A stretch of 64,000 nt of DNA from Pseudorasbora parva (lineage: Eukaryota; Chordata; Actinopteri; Cypriniformes; Gobionidae), in the NCBI RefSeq assembly GCF_024679245.1, contig NC_090184.1:15772144-15836143 (forward strand). Reading direction: 5' to 3'. Position 1 is the stretch's first letter. Each line of letters starts with the position of its first letter. Below, piece after piece: positions 58,535 through 64,000 of the stretch. The position numbers and the translations under genes were made by a program. Under the pieces are notes generated by a model. The model did no database searches and was not told where the DNA came from. It saw only the letters and a list, made by a program, of their open reading frames with translations.

Positions 58535-59606
58535 TTAAAGGCCCACTGAAGTGCCTTGAAACACGCCGCATTATTCAATGTGTTGACGTAATTTCCCCTG
58601 AAACGGTATTTATATATATATATATATATATGATGCAAGATGCTAGTACAGTAACAATAGGAAACTCCAAGTACCATACAAAATTAAATAGTGTGTCTCA
58701 TGACAAAGGTTAATATTATTTTATATTACAAAATACAACCGTCGATACGTTGCTTACAGAGTGTTGACTCAATACTTCTAGCAAACGTCACCTTTTCCAC
58801 CATATAAGTTAAAACGACAGTCATTTGACAAGGCTATTCATTTTTGTAAAAATATGTTATATATTTATATTTTTGAGAACTGAAGTAGGTCTATGATGTT
58901 TTTGCATGCTTTCAGCGTACATCACAGTCACTGCGTAGCCTATTGTGACTAACGTTATATAAACATGCAATATCGTTAACGAAAAAAGACAAGTCTAAAA
59001 TGTAGACTGGATGACACTTTAAGCAGAACATCTCAAATGGAGATTGTTGAAATGCAGCTTACTAGTTTATCGGTGTTTTCAGATCATCCGCGCGCGAGAG
59101 AAAGCTTGCGTGCATATGGTTGCCAGATTGGACATGTTTAGGTAAAATACCGGATAGTATACATATTTTTTTCACAGAAAAGCTCTCTTTGGGGCATTTA
59201 AATTAATGGCATCTAGCCGCAAGCACGAACGCTCTCTCTTGCGCGCGAATGAGCTGAAAACACCAATAAACAAGTAGGCTGCATTTTAGCTATCTCCATT
59301 TGAGATGTTCTGCTTAAAGTGTCATTCAGTCGGTCTGTGTTCTGTCAGGACTCACGAGCCACTTCGCTGAACAACTGAACTGCTGTGAGCTGTGAGCTGC
59401 TGAAATAAGCCAATCAGAGCAGAGCTCAACATTAATATTCATGACCCATCCAAATAAGGCAAAAACAGAGCATTACATCCTAGGGACAATGGGTCTGTAA
59501 AACTGTATCTGGACCATGTTTGCCCTTAAATAAGCCACATACCCTCTATGTAGATATCAGAGAATAATTTAGCATTTTGTTTTAACTCATTCTAGGGCAC
59601 CTTTAA
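58535..59606. mobile_element. TTAA element with an internal fold-back
   Basis: Left TTAAAGGCCCACTGAAGTGC, right on the minus strand TTAAAGGTGCCCTAGAATGA, with TTAA at both borders. Inside, 59007-59113 is the inverted complement of 59220-59331. A short (TA)n lies at 58611-58631. No transposase. Confidence 0.75.
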
Positions 59607-59706
59607 TTTATTTTCGACTGAAGAAAGAAAGACATGAACATCTTGGATGAGATGGGGGTGAGTAAAATATCAGGAAATTGAATTTTGAAGTGAACTAATC
59701 CTTTAA
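59607..59706. mobile_element. Right end of an 'agttcaccc'-type TTAA element
   Basis: 'gaactaatcctttaa' after 'tgaattttgaagt' and 'gatgggggtgagtaaa' is the degenerate right end of the family seen at 24830-25168, directly next to the previous TTAA element. Confidence 0.5.
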
Positions 59707-60252
59707 TAACACTGATTTGGGATTGCACTGTATATGTGAATGTAGAAGAGAACAGATACAATAAGGGATCATCATATTCAATGATTAATTATAATCAACC
59801 AAACAAATGAAATACATCTCAGTATTATAATGAGAGTTCGAGAACAATTCTATAGGACATCTGGATGGAGCATAATGCAAACTAATCATATAATAGGTGG
59901 TTTTTACCACCAGGCCAAAGCAGAAATAGAGGAGGCTTTGCAGGAGTGCTTGACGTGAACCAAATAAGACATGTTCTGTGAGTCACAAAATGACACTGAG
60001 GTACTTTTGTGTGTATAGTGCTGTTTCCCTAACAACAAAACATGAATCACAAGATCAGAAGGACCTGTGGAGCAAAAAGAAGGTCTGAAGACAAAGGGGG
60101 AACAAAGAGGATGCAGGAAGACATGAAAATGGTACTTGAGAAAGGGAAGGAATTATAACAGCACAAGTGTGATTGCACACTTAGTCAGAACAACACGAAG
60201 GAGGTGTGGAGTGGGATGAAAACCATGACCGACTGCACACTGGCCGGCAAAT
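59707..60252. other. No gene recognised
   Basis: Purine-rich but unassigned. Confidence 0.4.
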
Positions 60253-60540
60253 ATGGTTTTTGGTTGCTCCTCACTCAGCCCACCACTAACCTTCCATGCA
60301 TTTAGGACACCGATGCCTCCATCCCACTCTCTCAGTCTCAGGCTTGCTATCTCTGCTGATCAGTTGCGAAGGGAATTGAGGAAGCTCCACACAGCGGCTG
60401 AGCCTGATATAATCGGCCTCAGGGAGCACAGGACACGAGCTAACCAGTTCTGCAGGTTCTCAAACACCGGCTCTCTCGCTCTCCTTCAGTTAGATAAAGG
60501 AGCTTCAGTTCAGCAACTGAGAAAAAAGACATGAACCAGG
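60253..60540 (+). pseudogene. Possible LINE reverse-transcriptase N-terminal relic
   Basis: A plus frame reads ISADQLRRELRKLHTAAEPD then IIGLREH. It resembles the 'V-R-x-x-L-R-K-L-N-x-x-K-A-A-G-P-D-x-I-P-G-R' entry region of LINE reverse transcriptases common in fish, after a Pro/Ser-rich linker. Key residues are already lost and no downstream palm motif follows, so this is a tentative fossil. Confidence 0.4.
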
Positions 60541-61443
60541 ACCCCTAGGGGATATACGCTCTCAGATCATAAAGACCTTTAAGGCGCCGGACCTGAAATG
60601 GCTCAAATCCCTAATCGTCAGCTAAACTAGACTCATTGCAGCTTGATGGTCTGGGGTTCATGCTCCACATAGACCCACATTTTGCCCACTTCTAGACTTG
60701 GACGAAATTCTGGGATTCTGCATGTTCTCCACAATTGGACTAAAACCTCCAACCTCCTTTCACCACATTTCAAAGACAATAGAAGAAATAATCAAATTAA
60801 AGATGCACTTAAGTGGGTCAAAAAGCATACATAACTTCAATTTATTGCATTTAATATACATTTAAACTATAAAACATTATAATATAATTTTAAATATCAT
60901 ACATAAATGTCCAAAAACATTAAATCCAGTTCACACTATATTCTTTTTAAGTATACTGAAATATATCCATACTTTTAAAAGTACTTTAAAAAAAAGGTAT
61001 GCTAAAGTGTACTTTTTTGTCACGAGGCTCAGCACATGGATCCCATACATATAAATGTTATGAATTATGAGTTTTGAAGGGTGGTTCTGGCATGCAACAT
61101 ACTAGATGTGATGCAACCTGACCACAAAAATGAAAGAGAAAGGGACAGGCAAAACATGAAAATTTAAAAAGCAGATTATTTTGATGTCATGCTGAAATGG
61201 GCTTTGAAAAGCAGATTTTAAAACTGTGGATTATAGAAAGGCAAAGGTGCTTAGAGGGAATGAGTACAGTGCTGTTTTAATTTCACTGAACAAGAGCCAA
61301 ACTGGGGAAGTCAGACATTATGATCATGACTCTGAAAATAGACTAGCAATGCAAAGGCAGCAAACAACAAGTCAGTAACTAGTCCCTTGTGGAGAAAAAG
61401 GAGCATTGAATGTGCACTTGCATAATTATGTGTTATGTAATAA
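60541..61443. other. No gene recognised
   Basis: AT-rich with words such as 'aagtatactgaaatatatcc' and 'tactttaaaaaaaagg' that suggest old repeats; no borders. Confidence 0.4.
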
Positions 61444-62262
61444 TGTGACCCTCGACCAAAAGACCAGTCCATAAGTCCAAAAGACCATAAGTTGCACGGG
61501 TATATTTGTGGCAATAGCCAACAATACATTATATAGGTCAAAATTATCAATGTCAAAAAATCATTAGGATATTAAGTAAAGATCATGTTCCAGAACGTAT
61601 TTTGTACATTTACTACAGTAAATATATATAACAAATGTTATTAGTTTTAAGTATTACAATTTTTTTTGTTGTTTTTTGTTGGTTTAACTTAAAGTAAGTT
61701 GGTTAAAGTAAGTAACCTGGTTGCCTTAAAATTTTGAGTTTATTGAAACAAAAAATTTGAGTTGATACAATGAAGGAAATATGTTTAATAAATAGAAACT
61801 CAAAATATTATTGTATCTGAACCACATAACATTTTGTATAAATCATGAAAATAGCACTATTTGGCATGTTTCACTGTGTCATCAGAAGAAAAAACAACAA
61901 TTACCCAATATGCTTACAAAATCTTTTAATAATCTTTTAATAAAGGTTGTTGAATCTCAAAAAATGTTCATTGTATTAACTCAACATTTTTATTTCAATA
62001 GCAACCAGGTAACTTTTTTTTCTAAATAATTTTTTACAGTGTAAGGGCTTCATTTGGACAACTTTAAAAGCTGATTTTCTCAATATTAAGATTTTGCACC
62101 CTCAGATTCCAGATTTTCAAATAATTGTATCTAGGCCAAATATCTAATAGGTCCTATTCTAACAAACCACACATCAATGAAAAGCTTATTTACTCAGCTT
62201 TCAGATGATGTATAAATAAAAAAAAGACCCTTACGACTGGTTTTGTGGTCCAGGGTCACATA
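61444..62262. mobile_element. 'atgtgaccctcgacca' element interrupted by a second MITE
   Basis: Left aatgtgaccctcgaccaaaa, right on the minus strand tatgtgaccctggaccacaa followed by aaccagtc. The right half has 'cctattctaacaaaccacac' and 'cagctttcagatgatgta', typical of this cyprinid repeat. A different palindromic MITE occupies about 61655-62041. Confidence 0.75.
61655..62041. mobile_element. 'CACTGTAAAAAAT' MITE nested in the previous element
   Basis: The right end, on the minus strand, reads CACTGTAAAAAATTATTTAG and then gttacctggttgc. The left part has 'gtaacctggttgccttaaaa' in the opposite sense. The halves are imperfect inverted copies. The extreme left end is degenerate. Confidence 0.65.
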
Positions 62263-62810
62263 CATTTTAATAAATACTCTTTTTAAAAGTGTGCTAAATA
62301 TTTTTTTCACAAGGGGTGTTAAGCTAAACTGCGTGAGATAAGAACATCAGGCTCATGTTGGATTCAGAAAAGCTTTACAAGCAGCCTCCACATATTGCTC
62401 ACCACTGATTTGCATTTATTTAGTCTTTGATGGGCTCTCGCTCTATATATAATATGCATAACGTTAACATGAATTTCTTTCCTTGATCTGCTGTATGCTT
62501 TTACTGACTCATCATGCTAATCACCCATGCTGATATGCAAAGTGAGACTGTGTGGTTTGAAGTGTGGACTGTGGTGCTAATAATTTAACCCAGATTTTCT
62601 ATTAGCAATATCACTGACACTTTTACTAATTTATCGTTTAATTGATGCTCTTTTCCACAAAGTTTACTTATGTCTCATCTAGGAACAGATAGCCTGGAGC
62701 GACATGGTGTTAGGGGACTTGTTCAAGGGCACGGTATTGATGAGCGATGACACACTCAAAGGTGTCTTGAATGTATTTACACTGCATTTACAGCCACATA
62801 AATAATGCTA

Positions 62811-63232
62811 CACTCTCAGAAAAAGAAAAAAATGGTACAGTGCTGTCACTGGGCGGTACCCTAAGGCAGTGGTTCTCAAACCTGTCCTCATACAGTACAC
62901 ATTTTGCATGTCTCCCTCATCAAACACACCTGATTCAAATCATCAGCTCATTAGTAGAGACTCTAAGATTTGAATTGGGTGTGTCTGATGAGGGAGACAT
63001 GCAAAATGTGCAGTGGTGAGGGGTCCCCAGGACAGGTTTGAGAACCACTGCCCTAAGGTACAAAAGTGAAAAGGTACATCTTTGTACCTTACCCACCTCT
63101 AAATGGTACATATTAGTACCTTAAAAGGTACATATCAGTACTTTAAGAGTGCAAATTACATAGTAGTACCTTTTCGGTTTTGTACCTTAGGTACGCCCCA
63201 GTGACAGAAATGTACCTTTTTTTTCTGACAGT
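62811..63232. mobile_element. TA-flanked palindromic MITE ('cactgtcagaaaaaaaggta')
   Basis: Left cactctcagaaaaagaaaaa, right on the minus strand cactgtcagaaaaaaaaggt. Inner words 'gtcactgggcggtacc' and 'ggggcgtacc' are inverted partners. TA lies on both sides (62809-62810, 63233-63234), as for Tc1/mariner-type insertions. The interior is interrupted by the hAT-type MITE below. Confidence 0.8.
62867..63050. mobile_element. hAT-type MITE with perfect 8-bp target duplication
   Basis: The 184-bp element begins CAGTGGTTCTCAAACCTGTC and ends with its exact inverse (GACAGGTTTGAGAACCACTG). CCCTAAGG is present on both sides (62859-62866, 63051-63058). Internal palindromic words 'ttttgcatgtctccctcatc' and 'gatgagggagacatgcaaaa' are also mirrored. 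8-bp duplications and CAG/CTG ends are hAT hallmarks. Confidence 0.95.
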
Positions 63233-63923
<691 letters not shown>

Positions 63924-64000
63924 TAATATTTCCTCCTTACCACGGAATGCTTGCTCTGCCTGGATGCGCTTAAATCCACAATATGGTCCCTTTCCTGTCA

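Overview
The window is vertebrate nuclear DNA from a bony fish, most probably a cyprinid (carp, goldfish or zebrafish relatives). It has spliced genes with GT-AG introns, no operons, many microsatellites, and a dense layer of DNA transposons of the kinds that fill cyprinid genomes: Tc1-like, hAT-like and very many short TTAA-ended elements. A pim-like kinase gene of the type expanded in cyprinids and a degenerate tRNA-derived SINE point the same way. The species cannot be fixed from the sequence alone.

Four protein-coding pieces are supported. (1) Positions 1-3536, plus strand: eight exons of a pim-like serine/threonine kinase, entering from beyond the left edge and complete at its 3' end. 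All splice phases join and give 444 residues plus a stop. (2) Positions 9483-9786, minus strand: two adjacent C-terminal exons of a ferlin (otoferlin-like), broken inside the transmembrane segment by repeat DNA and with no other ferlin exon recognised nearby; it is read as a relic. (3) Positions 22359-22413, plus strand: the short first coding exon of slc12a5 (neuronal K-Cl cotransporter KCC2, KCC2b-type N terminus). No later exon was found, so the remaining 41.6 kb would be its first intron. (4) Several dead transposase or reverse-transcriptase fragments.

The most interesting regulatory signal is a pair of RE1/NRSE (REST-binding) motifs at 23533-23553 and 23584-23604, both on the minus strand, about 1.1 kb downstream of the slc12a5 exon. 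An RE1 in intron 1 is known for mammalian KCC2. Here there appear to be two in tandem, each matching the 21-base consensus at 18 positions. An E-box lies 62 bases upstream of the start codon.

Layout: 1-3.5 kb pim-like kinase; 3.9-7.7 kb repeats including a direct duplication, a large fold-back and an hAT-type MITE; 9.5-9.8 kb ferlin relic; 10-15.3 kb nested elements including a retroelement-like sequence with a 30-bp coding minisatellite; 16.6-18.9 kb repeats and an hAT transposase fossil; 21.7-24 kb slc12a5 promoter, first exon and RE1 pair; 24-64 kb putative intron packed with microsatellites, Tc1-like copies (36.3, 38.4 and 46.5 kb), TTAA elements, an L1-like fragment (42.5 kb), a SINE (57.8 kb) and several element-in-element insertions. 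No tRNA, rRNA, CRISPR array or prokaryotic feature was seen.
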